NCBI RefSeq assembly: GCF_022024055.1
Contig: NZ_CP091788.1
Location: forward strand, 2,356,001 to 2,420,000
DNA: 64,000 nt
DNA from: Prevotella sp. E2-28
GTDB taxonomy: Bacteria > Bacteroidota > Bacteroidia > Bacteroidales > Bacteroidaceae
Direction of reading: 5' to 3'
Shown: positions 26,165-35,037 of the stretch, one piece after another
Layout: each line of letters opens with the position of its first letter
How positions within the stretch are numbered: position 1 is the first letter of the stretch
Translations under genes and position numbers: made by a program
Notes under the pieces: model-generated
Told to the model about the DNA's origin: nothing
What the model saw: only the letters and a program-made list of their open reading frames with translations
Database searches by the model: none

Positions 26165-27652
26165 ATGGAACAAACAACAATGTATGCACTTATCGCATTA
26201 GGCGTAGCATTTCTCGCCATCTTTATTTTTGTTTCTTACGTGAAGGCTCCGCCCTCCTTTGCCTATATCATCTCTGGTATCTGGAAGGAGCCCAAGGTTC
26301 TGATAGGTACTGGTGGATTCCGTATCCCCTTCTTCCAGCGTCTGGACCGTGTTTATCTAGGACAAATCACCGTTGACATCAAGACTGAGGAGAGCGTGCC
26401 CACCAACGACTTCATCAACGTTGACGTAGATGCTGTGGCAAAGGTGCAGGTACTGCCCGATAAGGACGGAACCCGTCTGGCTGCCAAGAACTTCCTGAAC
26501 ATGACGCCTGATGAGATTGCCACCCAGTTACAAGACTCTCTACAGGGTAACATGCGTGAGATTATCGGTACACTCGACCTGCGTTCACTGAACACCGACC
26601 GTGACGGTTTCTCAGATCAGGTGATGCAGAAAGCAACGCCTGATATGGCTAAGTTGGGTATCAACATCATCTCATGTAATATCCAGAACGTAACAGACCG
26701 TGAAGGCCTTATCAAAGACCTGGGTGCTGATAACACCGCTAAGATTAAGAAGGACGCAGCTATCAACCGTGCCATTGCTGAGCGTGACGTGAAAATTGAG
26801 GTTTCTAAGGCCGACAAGGAGTCTAATGATGCCCGCGTTGATGCCGACACCGCTATTGCTATCAAGAACAACGATTTGGCTCTGAAGCGTGCAGCCCTGA
26901 AACAGCAGGCCGACACCGCTCAGGCTGATGCCGATGCCGCTTACGCTATCCAGCAGCAGGAGCAGCAGAAGACCATCAACGTCAAGACTGTTGAGGCTGA
27001 GATTGAGAAGACCAAGCGCGAACAGATTCTGTCTAAGGAGCGCATTGAGATCAAGCAGAACGAGTTGGCTGCCGAGATTGAGAAGAAGGCCGATGCCAAC
27101 AAATATAAGGTAGAGCGTGACGCTGCTGCCGACTTGGAACAGCGCAAGCGCGTGGCTGAGGCTCAGAAGTACGAGGCTGAGCAGCGTGCTCTGGCACAGA
27201 ATGCCGAGTCTGACGCTACCCGTTATCGCTTGGAGCAGGAGGCTGCAGGTATCAAGGCTAAGGGTGAGGCTGAGGCTTATGCTATCCAGAAGAAAGGTGA
27301 GGCTGAGGCTCTCGCAATGGACAAGAAGGCAGAGGCTTATAAGAAGTACAACAACGCAGCTGTGGTACAGATGATGATTGAGGTACTGCCTCAGGTTGTT
27401 GAGAACGTGGCTAAACCTATCTCTGCCATTAAGGATGTCAACATCTACAGTGGCGATGGTCAGGGTATCTCTGCAATGAGCGGCAACGTACCCGTAGCTA
27501 TCAAGCAGGCTTTTGACGTACTGAAGAGTGCCACTGGCGTTGATATGGCCGACATCATGCGTGCAGGTACCATTGAAGCTAAGACCACACGCAACGTCAA
27601 CCTGAATGATCAGGCTCGCGATGCTGTTGACAACATCACAGGTGAAAAGTAA
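26165..27652 (+). CDS. Flotillin-like SPFH protein
   Basis: 495 residues. One N-terminal membrane segment (about 7-25, MYALIALGVAFLAIFIFVSYV) leads into an SPFH/band 7 domain (about 30-200). A long coiled coil rich in Glu, Lys and Ala follows (about 200-390, with AEAEAYAIQKKGEAEALAMDKKAEAYKKY), then a flotillin-type tail (IEVLPQVVENVAKPISAIKDVNIYSGD). Flotillins organise ordered membrane microdomains. A tandem 18-nt duplication begins at its final codons (27643-27678). Confidence 0.9.
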   Translation: MEQTTMYALIALGVAFLAIFIFVSYVKAPPSFAYIISGIWKEPKVLIGTGGFRIPFFQRLDRVYLGQITVDIKTEESVPTNDFINVDVDAVAKVQVLPDKDGTRLAAKNFLNMTPDEIATQLQDSLQGNMREIIGTLDLRSLNTDRDGFSDQVMQKATPDMAKLGINIISCNIQNVTDREGLIKDLGADNTAKIKKDAAINRAIAERDVKIEVSKADKESNDARVDADTAIAIKNNDLALKRAALKQQADTAQADADAAYAIQQQEQQKTINVKTVEAEIEKTKREQILSKERIEIKQNELAAEIEKKADANKYKVERDAAADLEQRKRVAEAQKYEAEQRALAQNAESDATRYRLEQEAAGIKAKGEAEAYAIQKKGEAEALAMDKKAEAYKKYNNAAVVQMMIEVLPQVVENVAKPISAIKDVNIYSGDGQGISAMSGNVPVAIKQAFDVLKSATGVDMADIMRAGTIEAKTTRNVNLNDQARDAVDNITGEK

Positions 27653-27678
27653 GGACTTATTGAAAAGTAAAGACTTAT
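27643..27678. repeat. Tandem 18-nt duplication at the flotillin-MATE junction
   Basis: TGAAAAGTAAGGACTTAT (27643-27660) is repeated directly as 27661-27678 with one substitution. The first copy contains the flotillin stop codon. Confidence 0.8.
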
Positions 27679-27704
27679 TATCCTATATACGTGAAGGTCG
27701 CACG

Positions 27705-29045
27705 ATGACGCAACAAGAAAAGTTGCGGCTCATCGTGCAACTTTCTATTCCCTCTATCCTTGCCCAGATTTCAGCTACAGTGATGTTCTTCATTGATGCA
27801 TCAATGGTAGGACATCTGGGTGCCAAAGCCTCAGCTTCTATCGGACTGGTAGAGACCACGGGATGGCTGATGGGCGGACTGGCCTCAGCAGCCTCTATGG
27901 GTTTCTCCGTACAAGTGGCCCATTTCATTGGCGCAAATGATTTTGAAGGCGCACGTCGTGTGCTACGTCAGGCATTGGTATGCTGCCTGATATTCAGCTT
28001 CGTGATGAGTGCTATCTGTATTGTCATTAGTCCCTTCTTACCTTATTGGCTTGGCGGCAGTGCAGAGATAGCGCGTGATGCGTCACTCTATTTCGCCATT
28101 ATCGGACTGGCAGGCATCTTCTTCCAGATGGAAGGACTGGCAGGCTCTATGCTGAAATGCTCAGGTAATATGAAAATACCATCCATCCTCAACATCGGTA
28201 TGTGCGTGATGGATGTTATCTTTAATTATTTCTTTATCTATATCCTCGACCTTGGTGTGATGGGAGCAGCTATCGGCACAGGTATGGCTGAACTCGTTAC
28301 AGCCATTCTGATGTTGTATTTCCTTCTGGTACGCAGCGATATGCTCTGTCTGAAAGGACACCCAGGCTCATTCAAGCCGAAGAGTGACACAGTAGGTACA
28401 GCCTTTAAGATTGGTGCACCAATGGGACTACAACACCTGCTGATGGGCGGCGCACAGATTGTTAGTACTCTGATTGTTGCCCCACTTGGCACCATCGCCA
28501 TCGCCTCACACTCACTGGCCATCACCGTCGAGAGCCTGTGCTATATGCCAGGATTCGGTATTGCTGAAGCCGCAACGACACTGGTAGGCCAAGGTATCGG
28601 AGCCGGTCAGAAAGTGCTAACAAAGAGTCTGGCACGTATGTCAGCTGGCATGGGCATCATCGTTATGACCTTTATGGGTATTATGATGTGGATATTCGCT
28701 CCTGAACTCATGACCATCATGTCACCTGTTAAGGAGGTCATTGCTCAAGGCACAGAAGTGTTACGTATCGAAGCATGGGCCGAACCCATGTTTGCTGCAG
28801 CAATTGTCTGCAACGGCATTTTCGTTGGGGCTGGCGACACGCTGAAACCAGCCTTCATGAGCCTGGCATCTATGTGGGGCGTACGCCTGACATTGGCTTG
28901 GTATCTGTCAAAGGACTATGGATTGAAGGGCGTTTGGCTAGCCATGGCCATCGAACTAACTTTCAGAGGCATCATATTCCTGACACGCCTATTCTTGGGG
29001 CATTGGAACGACAAATTACAATTAAATAAAAAATCAAAAGAATAA
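27705..29045 (+). CDS. MATE family efflux transporter
   Basis: 446 residues from ATG 27705 (MTQQEKLRLIVQLSIPSILAQ). The upstream part of the open frame overlaps flotillin and the duplication, so it is not used. Twelve predicted helices arranged as two repeats match MATE cation-coupled multidrug exporters; LAQISATVMFFIDASMVGHLG and MEGLAGSMLKCSGNMKIPSILNIG are typical. It sits 52 bp after flotillin, on the same strand. Drug specificity cannot be read from sequence. Confidence 0.9.
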   Translation: MTQQEKLRLIVQLSIPSILAQISATVMFFIDASMVGHLGAKASASIGLVETTGWLMGGLASAASMGFSVQVAHFIGANDFEGARRVLRQALVCCLIFSFVMSAICIVISPFLPYWLGGSAEIARDASLYFAIIGLAGIFFQMEGLAGSMLKCSGNMKIPSILNIGMCVMDVIFNYFFIYILDLGVMGAAIGTGMAELVTAILMLYFLLVRSDMLCLKGHPGSFKPKSDTVGTAFKIGAPMGLQHLLMGGAQIVSTLIVAPLGTIAIASHSLAITVESLCYMPGFGIAEAATTLVGQGIGAGQKVLTKSLARMSAGMGIIVMTFMGIMMWIFAPELMTIMSPVKEVIAQGTEVLRIEAWAEPMFAAAIVCNGIFVGAGDTLKPAFMSLASMWGVRLTLAWYLSKDYGLKGVWLAMAIELTFRGIIFLTRLFLGHWNDKLQLNKKSKE

Positions 29046-29060
29046 AAACAACTAAAGAAC

Positions 29061-29741
29061 ATGAAGACGAGATGTTTAATTGGCATTCTGCTACTCTGTC
29101 TGTTGGCATTGCCAGCATCAGCCCAGACCAACGAGGTACTGTTAGAGACTACGAAAGGAAATATCCGAATAATGCTCTATGACGACACCCCCGTGCATCG
29201 TGACAACTTCCTAAAACTCGTAGATGAGCATTTCTATGACTCACTACTTTTCCACCGTGTCATCAAGAACTTCATGATTCAAGCAGGTGACCCCAAGAGC
29301 AAAAAGGCCGAATCTGGCGAACTCCTTGGCGGAGGCGATCTTGGATACACACTACCTGCAGAAATCAATACCGCAGCCCATTATCATGCCAAAGGAGCGT
29401 TAGCCATGGCTCGCGAGGGCGACAGGGTTAATCCTGAACGCCGTTCCAGCGCCTGCCAGTTCTATATCGTCTGGGGTAGAACCTACTCTACCAAGGAGTT
29501 GGAGGCTGTTCAAGAGAAAGTACGCGAGAACACCAACGGTAAGACCACCCTCAGCTCTGAAATGTTCTGGACCTATAGAAAAAAGGGCGGTTCGCCTCAT
29601 CTTGACGGACAATATACCGTTTTCGGAGAGGTTGTAGAAGGCATGGATGTGGTTGACAAGATTCAGAAAGTCTTCACTGATGACTATAACCGTCCTGTCG
29701 ATGATATACGCATTCTAAAAGCCACACGCATCAAGAAATAG
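29061..29741 (+). CDS. Secreted cyclophilin-type peptidyl-prolyl isomerase
   Basis: 226 residues with signal peptide MKTRCLIGILLLCLLALPASAQ. The cyclophilin fold is marked by TTKGNIRIMLYDDTPVHRDNFLKLVDEHFYDS, LLFHRVIKNFMIQAGDP (catalytic Arg and Phe), SSACQFYIVWG and YTVFGEVVEGMDVVDKIQ. It speeds proline isomerisation during folding outside the cytoplasm. The insert between FYIVWG and YTVFG (about 40 residues) is longer than in minimal cyclophilins but common in Bacteroidota. Confidence 0.93.
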   Translation: MKTRCLIGILLLCLLALPASAQTNEVLLETTKGNIRIMLYDDTPVHRDNFLKLVDEHFYDSLLFHRVIKNFMIQAGDPKSKKAESGELLGGGDLGYTLPAEINTAAHYHAKGALAMAREGDRVNPERRSSACQFYIVWGRTYSTKELEAVQEKVRENTNGKTTLSSEMFWTYRKKGGSPHLDGQYTVFGEVVEGMDVVDKIQKVFTDDYNRPVDDIRILKATRIKK

Positions 29742-29794
29742 AATGCCTGAGTCCGCATTACGAATGCAAATCAGAATGATATAGGCACAACGAA

Positions 29795-29833
29795 AATGCA
29801 GGTCTTGGTTCTCTAACCTTGGACCTGCATTTC
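29795..29833. terminator. Hairpin terminator downstream of the cyclophilin gene
   Basis: An 11-bp stem AAATGCAGGTC (29795-29805) / GACCTGCATTT (29823-29833). The loop can pair further through GGTT/AACC. T-runs flank both sides (CATTTCATT on plus, CATTTTCG on minus), so it can end the rightward cyclophilin mRNA and a leftward transcript from 30070. Confidence 0.75.
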
Positions 29834-30071
29834 ATTCGATATTAATAACTAAAAACCTTTTCTACTTTTGTTACCCTTAATGCAATCTCTATTACCTTAC
29901 TAATACCTACTTCCTTAAAAACAATCTAACCTTTATTACTAACTAACCTATTGATTACTTTTTACTAACTTTTCTATGCTTTCTCGCCTTTCACAAGGCT
30001 TTTATCTAACTTTCTACCTAATCAAACTAAATACTATTGAAGATCTCTTTTTGTCTTTGTTTCCTTTTGAC
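29795..30071 (-). ncRNA. Candidate non-coding RNA downstream of ksgA
   Basis: No sizeable gene fits the 413-nt gap between the cyclophilin gene and ksgA. On the minus strand a -7 element TAACTTTG (30076-30083) starts a possible transcript near 30070 that runs to the hairpin at 29795-29833. The RNA would be about 275 nt, purine-rich, with repeated GGUUAG/AGUUAG segments and a compact hairpin GCCUU-GUGA-AAGGC closed by a GNRA tetraloop (29987-30000). The -33 TTTG is 23 nt upstream of the -7, longer than normal. It might be an sRNA or only a 3' region of ksgA. Confidence 0.4.
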
Positions 30072-30083
30072 GATGCAAAGTTA

Positions 30084-30118
30084 CGACGAAATTCAATACC
30101 ACGTATCAAATTTCGTCG
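30084..30118. repeat. 35-nt interrupted palindrome downstream of ksgA
   Basis: Arms CGACGAAATT (30084-30093) and AATTTCGTCG (30109-30118) are perfectly complementary, and the loop contains a further ATAC-N3-GTAT. It lies 36 nt after the ksgA stop and overlaps the spacer of the putative ncRNA promoter. It could be a weak ksgA terminator stem or an operator. Confidence 0.6.
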
Positions 30119-30154
30119 CCTTTTATCAGAAAAATAATATATTATTGATTAAAA

Positions 30155-30961
30155 TCAATCGTTTGTGTTCGCACACAGGTAATTTTCCAACCAATTTGTT
30201 AATTCCACGAACTCAGGAATTGTAAGTTGTTCAGGACGCTTAGTTAACACAGAAGAATACTCATTAAAGAAAGTAGAATCCGCTGGCAACATCTGCTTCA
30301 GACTGACTCGCAACATCTTACGGCGCTGGTTAAACGTGGTCTTCACAATACGTTTAAACAGTTCCTCATTGCATCCTAGTTTACGAACCTTATTGCGTGT
30401 CATTCTGATGACGGCACTCTGCACCTTTGGTGGCGGATTAAACACGCCTGGCTCTACAGTAAACAAGTATTCCACATCATACCACGCCTGAATCAGCACA
30501 GAAAGAATACCATATTGCTTATTACCAGGTTGCGAGGCCATACGCAAGGCCACCTCACGCTGAATCATACCCGTGCAACAAGGAATCAGGTCACGATTAT
30601 CCAACATCTTAAAGAAAATCTGCGAAGAGATATCATAAGGATAATTACCCGTCAGCACAAACTGCTCTCCTCCAAACACCTTTTGCAGATCCATTCTCAG
30701 GAAGTCCTCACCCAAGATGTTCTCGCGGAGCTTAGGGAAATGCTCGTTCAGATAGTCCACCGACTCACGGTCTATCTCTACGACCTTAAACGGACGCGGT
30801 TTCTCTACCAGATACTGCGTCATCACGCCCATACCAGGTCCCACCTCCAGCACGGGGATATCAGGACACGCATCCACTGTATCAGCAATGCGCTTGGCTA
30901 TTGACAGATCAGTCAGGAAGTGCTGACCAAGATTCTTTTTGGGTCTTACTTGCTTCATCAT
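30155..30961 (-). CDS. ksgA: 16S rRNA dimethyladenosine transferase KsgA
   Basis: 268 residues. It dimethylates the two adjacent adenines of the 16S 3' terminal hairpin late in small-subunit assembly. Motifs: KKNLGQHFLTDLSIAKRI at the N-terminus, SAM-binding VLEVGPGMGVMTQYL, and catalytic GNYPYDISSQIFF (NLPY-type motif with Y for L), then QREVALRMASQPGNKQYG. Two ATGs are adjacent at the start. It is 1 bp from the upstream penicillin-binding protein gene. Confidence 0.95.
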   Translation of the reverse strand: MMKQVRPKKNLGQHFLTDLSIAKRIADTVDACPDIPVLEVGPGMGVMTQYLVEKPRPFKVVEIDRESVDYLNEHFPKLRENILGEDFLRMDLQKVFGGEQFVLTGNYPYDISSQIFFKMLDNRDLIPCCTGMIQREVALRMASQPGNKQYGILSVLIQAWYDVEYLFTVEPGVFNPPPKVQSAVIRMTRNKVRKLGCNEELFKRIVKTTFNQRRKMLRVSLKQMLPADSTFFNEYSSVLTKRPEQLTIPEFVELTNWLENYLCANTND

Positions 30962-30962
30962 A

Positions 30963-32072
30963 TCAATTCAGTTTCTTGTTTTCTATTCTTTTGGCACGCG
31001 CTCTTGAGGCCTGCGAGAGTTGTCCTTTCAGATATGACTCTATGATAAGGGCGGCCATAGGAGCAGCCATATCGGCGCCAAATCCGCCATGCTCCACATA
31101 TACGCTAACAGCAATCTTTGGATTATTCATCGGCGCGAAACAGATAAAGGCCGAATGGTCCTCACCAGGATTCTCTATCGTACCCGTCTTTCCACAGATA
31201 GGATATGTAGTTTTAATTCCTGCAGCCGTACCATGATCTACAGCCCCTTTCATACCTTCTATTACAGGCTGATAAGCCTCTTCTTTCACCTTCGTCTGAC
31301 GTTTGGTCAGATAGCGTTTATTCTGTGTGTTCTTATGAATATGGGGCACATAGAACCATCCGCGATTGGCAATAGTCACCGCCAGATTACATAGCTGCAG
31401 AGGAGTAAGCGTTACATCCCCCTGCCCCATTCCGGCCCACCAGATAGTCTTACCGTCCCAGCCGTCCTTATACCTTCTATTCAGGTAATCGGCACCTGCC
31501 AGCAATCCGCCCTGCTCCCCCTCTATATCGATATGCATCGGACCTCCTAAGCCCATGCTCTGCATATAGGAGCGCCATACTGTGATGGCAGAGTCGCGCG
31601 TCTCGTACATAAAGTCATCATTTATCATCGAGGCAAAGGTCATCAGGAACCATGTATTGCAAGAATGGGCTATTGCATCTTTCAGTGCCAAAGGCGAGCG
31701 ATGCTTATGGCAACCCACCTTGATATTCCCATCCGTGATACCCTCAACACATTCCACAGTTGTCTCTGGGGTAACGTAGCCCTCTGACAGCATCACCAGT
31801 GCCTGCGCCGTCTTAAACGTAGAGCCAGGTGCCTGTGGTTTTGCTATAGCCTGACGCACGTCACTTCCATTAGGCGTATTCGTAGCCATACAGAGTATCT
31901 CTCCGTTCTCTGGATTGATGGCCACGATAGCGCCCGTCTTGCCCTTCAGTAGCCGTTCCCCCAGTTGCTGTAACTGCGGACGGATGGTCAACGGCCCGTC
32001 TGTTGGCAATCCTTGTGGGAAAGCCGACATAGTCAGACAAATGCTTGTCAGGAAAAGAACCAGTCTTCTCAT
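30963..32072 (-). CDS. Minimal class B-like penicillin-binding transpeptidase
   Basis: 369 residues: a cleavable-type signal peptide (MRRLVLFLTSICLTMSAFPQG) followed directly by a transpeptidase domain. Active-site motifs are S84-T-F-K87, S137-C-N139 and K295-T-G297. The pedestal/dimerisation domain of ordinary PBP2 or PBP3 (600 or more residues) is absent. It may cross-link peptidoglycan or be a specialised, possibly soluble, transpeptidase. It lies in a run with ksgA and a C1 peptidase, all minus strand, with gaps of 1-6 bp. Confidence 0.85.
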   Translation of the reverse strand: MRRLVLFLTSICLTMSAFPQGLPTDGPLTIRPQLQQLGERLLKGKTGAIVAINPENGEILCMATNTPNGSDVRQAIAKPQAPGSTFKTAQALVMLSEGYVTPETTVECVEGITDGNIKVGCHKHRSPLALKDAIAHSCNTWFLMTFASMINDDFMYETRDSAITVWRSYMQSMGLGGPMHIDIEGEQGGLLAGADYLNRRYKDGWDGKTIWWAGMGQGDVTLTPLQLCNLAVTIANRGWFYVPHIHKNTQNKRYLTKRQTKVKEEAYQPVIEGMKGAVDHGTAAGIKTTYPICGKTGTIENPGEDHSAFICFAPMNNPKIAVSVYVEHGGFGADMAAPMAALIIESYLKGQLSQASRARAKRIENKKLN

Positions 32073-32078
32073 TCTCCT

Positions 32079-33476
32079 TTACTCGTCCATCTGGAACAGA
32101 GGATCCTCGGGCATTACCATCACAGGCGTCGTCTCGTAAGCCATCTTCACTTTTGCAGGCACAAACTCATTGGGCACTACCAGTCGGAACATATATTCGC
32201 GGAACCAGCGGTCAGTCATAATCATACAGCCAGCCTGTCCCCATGATGCGCCCCACGAGTTCTCTACCTTCCATTTCGTAGCCTTGCCCTTCTTATCCAG
32301 ATCTACAGCCGTCAGGGTCATTGCATGGGTAGAGCCACTATCGAATGTAGAGATACGCTCAGCCTTTGTCATACCGAAAGTGGTGTTAAAGAGCGAGCCA
32401 TAGTCAAAGTTCTCCGTATCGGCATAGCCACGCTTACGGTCCAGCATCTTACCAACGTCATACGAAGAATAGAGCTTACGTCCAGCCTTCAAGGCACTGA
32501 TTGCCATTTCCTCGATATCGTCCATAGGCAGGTTCACGTATTTCCAGTTGTGTCCGTCGTAGGTGTGACGGTCCAACTCCACCTCGTAAGTCTTATAGTA
32601 TTCACGACGAGGATCGTTCATCACCATGATAAACGTGCCGTTCAGCGACTCGCCTACCACCTCTTTATAGAAAGACTTCGGTGTATATTCCTTTGCCTCG
32701 CCAACTGTCTTGCCCTTACTGTTCTTAAAGGCATAGGTAAACTTCTGAGGCGGCTCACCAATCGTGTATTGTAACATGTGGTAAATCTGGCTCAACATAC
32801 GCGTCTTAGCCTTCTCAATAGCAGCAGGCTTCTTGTCTTTCAGCACCATCTCACGCAGTTGCAAACCAAACTCACGCAGTTTCGAGGCAATCAGCGCACG
32901 TGCCTTCGAAGTGTTATCACTTGAATACGACTCAGGCATCACCTCCGTAGGCACCAGTCCGTATTTCTCCGTCAGGTCGGCCACACCACAAAACGTGCCA
33001 CCGTCATTAATGGGATAGTGGAAGAAGAACTGCACACGCTGGTCGTCAATAGGCTTCTTACCCGTATCGATACAACCCTGCAGCATCAAGTTAGCCTTTT
33101 CCAACTGGTCGTAGAAGAACAGATAAGCCTGCGAGAACTCTACCGTGAGTGAATCCCTGCGCAGATTAAAGTCAGAGCGCAGCACGTTCATACCGCTGAA
33201 CATCCAGCAACGGCCAGATGACTTCTGGTCAGTAATCGTCTGTTTCTTTGTCTCTATACTGAAATGTGTGTCCAGTGCCCCTGCGTTCTGGCGGTTCTTA
33301 GCCAAATCGTCAATGGCATTAGCAGCTATAGCGTTCACCAGTGCGCGGTCAGTTGCCTGCAACACATTCTCTTTTTCTATCTCAGAGAGCATCTTCTCGC
33401 TGATGCCTCCACTCTTCGTCTGTGCCTGAGCTGTCATAGTGACGCACAAGGCAGCTAAAATCAGTACGTTTTTCAT
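32079..33476 (-). CDS. C1B family cysteine aminopeptidase (bleomycin hydrolase type)
   Basis: 465 residues with signal peptide MKNVLILAALCVTMTAQAQ, so the enzyme is exported. The papain-like triad is Cys90 (DQKSSGRCWMFSG), His384 (GSTHAMTLTAVD) and Asn406 (VENSWGASWG). The family, PepC/bleomycin hydrolase, forms hexamers with aminopeptidase activity. Most bacterial PepC are cytoplasmic; the signal peptide suggests a role in peptide feeding outside the cytoplasm, as in other gut Bacteroidota. Confidence 0.92.
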   Translation of the reverse strand: MKNVLILAALCVTMTAQAQTKSGGISEKMLSEIEKENVLQATDRALVNAIAANAIDDLAKNRQNAGALDTHFSIETKKQTITDQKSSGRCWMFSGMNVLRSDFNLRRDSLTVEFSQAYLFFYDQLEKANLMLQGCIDTGKKPIDDQRVQFFFHYPINDGGTFCGVADLTEKYGLVPTEVMPESYSSDNTSKARALIASKLREFGLQLREMVLKDKKPAAIEKAKTRMLSQIYHMLQYTIGEPPQKFTYAFKNSKGKTVGEAKEYTPKSFYKEVVGESLNGTFIMVMNDPRREYYKTYEVELDRHTYDGHNWKYVNLPMDDIEEMAISALKAGRKLYSSYDVGKMLDRKRGYADTENFDYGSLFNTTFGMTKAERISTFDSGSTHAMTLTAVDLDKKGKATKWKVENSWGASWGQAGCMIMTDRWFREYMFRLVVPNEFVPAKVKMAYETTPVMVMPEDPLFQMDE

Positions 33477-33484
33477 ATTATCAT

Positions 33485-33524
33485 TTTTTACTCTTTTACT
33501 TTTTTACCTTTTTACTCTTTCACC
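33485..33524. repeat. Octamer array at the nhaC-C1 peptidase junction
   Basis: Five 8-nt units (TTTTTACT, CTTTTACT, TTTTTACC, TTTTTACT, CTTTCACC) lie between the antiporter and the C1 peptidase and cover the antiporter stop codon and its last three codons. Confidence 0.8.
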
Positions 33525-34948
33525 TTCCTTCTAATCTTCCATCCCAATGCTGCCACCAAAATAGTCATGATGGGGCTTAGAATATTAAAGAAGCAATAAG
33601 GCAGATAGGCAATGGTAGCCACACCCAGCACCGTGCTCTGCGTCAGTCCACAGGTATTCCATGGCACCAGCACACTGGTCACCGTGGCCGAGTCTTCAGC
33701 CGTACGACTCACCAGACGTGGTTCGTAGCCCTGCTTCTCATACACGTTCTTAAACATATTCACAGTCAACACGATACTAATAAACTGATCACCTGTGGCT
33801 ACGTTTAGGAAGAGACCTGTGCTGGCAGTAGAGGCCACCAGCCCTACCCTGCTCTTCACCCAACTAATCACCACCCTTGTGATGCTCTCAATCATACCGC
33901 TGGCCACCATCACAGCTCCAAAACACATGGCGCAGATAATCAGCCATATGGTATTCAGCATACCAGCCATACCTCCTGTAGATACCAACTCGTTAAGTTC
34001 TTCCGAGCCCATCTCTATACTTGTAGGACCATAGAAAGTCATCACCAATCCTTTTGTCAGGGCTGCAACATTACTCAGCGATGCATCTCCTGCAATCTCC
34101 GTCAGGATGTGCGGCTGCAGGATAATGGCCATCAGTCCTGCCATCAGGGCCGACAGAAACAGCACTATGAGCGAGGGCACACGTTTTACAATCAACACAC
34201 CAGTGAGCACAGGAACCAGAAGCGTCCACAGCGAGATATTAAACTTACCGCCCAGTCCCTCTGTATATTGATGCACATGAATACTGTCGTCAGCATCAAA
34301 GCCCAATCCTAATGCCGTAAATATCAGGAGTGTCAACATAAAGGCTGGCATCGTGGTCAGCATCATATAGCGTATGTGCTTAAAGATATCCACACCAGCC
34401 GACGAGGATGCCAAAATAGTGGTATCGCTCAGAGGCGACATCTTATCACCGAAATAGGCACCAGAGATGATGGCGCCTGCAGCAACAGCCTCGCCGACGC
34501 CCAGCGCATGACTGATACCCAGCAGCGCCACACCTATCGTGGCTATCGTGGTCCACGAACTACCCGAAAGTAGCGACACCAGCGCACAAATCACGCAGGC
34601 ACATACCAGGAAGAACTGAGGCGACAACATCTGTACACCATAATATATCAGCGTAGGCACCACGCCACTAATCATCCACGAGCCTGACAGCATACCTACT
34701 GTCAACAGAATCAGTATCATAATAGCCACGCCACCCACCGTCTTCTCTATCTGCTGCTCAAACGCTTTCCATGGTTCCTTGTAGAATACCATCGAGATAA
34801 ACACGCACACAGCCATCGCTGCCAATAGCGACACCTGACTGCCACCGCTCAGCGAATCACTGCCAAAAAGCGCAATAATCACAGCCAGCAGACCTATCAG
34901 AATCACCAATGGAATAGCCGCCACGAGGGGATGAGGGAGTTCTTTCAT
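33512..34948 (-). CDS. NhaC family Na+/H+ antiporter
   Basis: 478 residues from ATG 34948 (MKELPHPLVAAIPLVILIG), chosen because the promoter -7 lies at 34973-34980; an ATG at 34963 would leave almost no leader. About eleven to twelve helices; FGDKMSPLSDTTILASSSAGVD and TGDQFISIVLTVNMF are conserved NhaC regions. It exchanges sodium for protons across the inner membrane. No regulatory domain is seen. It begins a minus-strand group that continues to ksgA. Confidence 0.9.
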   Translation of the reverse strand: MKELPHPLVAAIPLVILIGLLAVIIALFGSDSLSGGSQVSLLAAMAVCVFISMVFYKEPWKAFEQQIEKTVGGVAIMILILLTVGMLSGSWMISGVVPTLIYYGVQMLSPQFFLVCACVICALVSLLSGSSWTTIATIGVALLGISHALGVGEAVAAGAIISGAYFGDKMSPLSDTTILASSSAGVDIFKHIRYMMLTTMPAFMLTLLIFTALGLGFDADDSIHVHQYTEGLGGKFNISLWTLLVPVLTGVLIVKRVPSLIVLFLSALMAGLMAIILQPHILTEIAGDASLSNVAALTKGLVMTFYGPTSIEMGSEELNELVSTGGMAGMLNTIWLIICAMCFGAVMVASGMIESITRVVISWVKSRVGLVASTASTGLFLNVATGDQFISIVLTVNMFKNVYEKQGYEPRLVSRTAEDSATVTSVLVPWNTCGLTQSTVLGVATIAYLPYCFFNILSPIMTILVAALGWKIRRKVKE

Positions 34949-34972
34949 CAATTTATTATGCATTTCAGTGTG

Positions 34973-35004
34973 CAAATTTACAAAAAAAAATGCAATTACA
35001 CAAG
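34973..35004 (-). promoter_or_regulatory. nhaC promoter
   Basis: CTTG (35001-35004), 20-nt spacer, TAAATTTG (34973-34980) on the minus strand. One mismatch in the -33 element. Confidence 0.6.
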
Positions 35005-35037
35005 AAAATGCTATTGTATCATACAGAGACAATTGCC

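Noticed and set aside
29742..30154. tRNA or other known structured RNA
   Set aside because: No cloverleaf or CCA end was found. Only the candidate described above is offered, without a family name.
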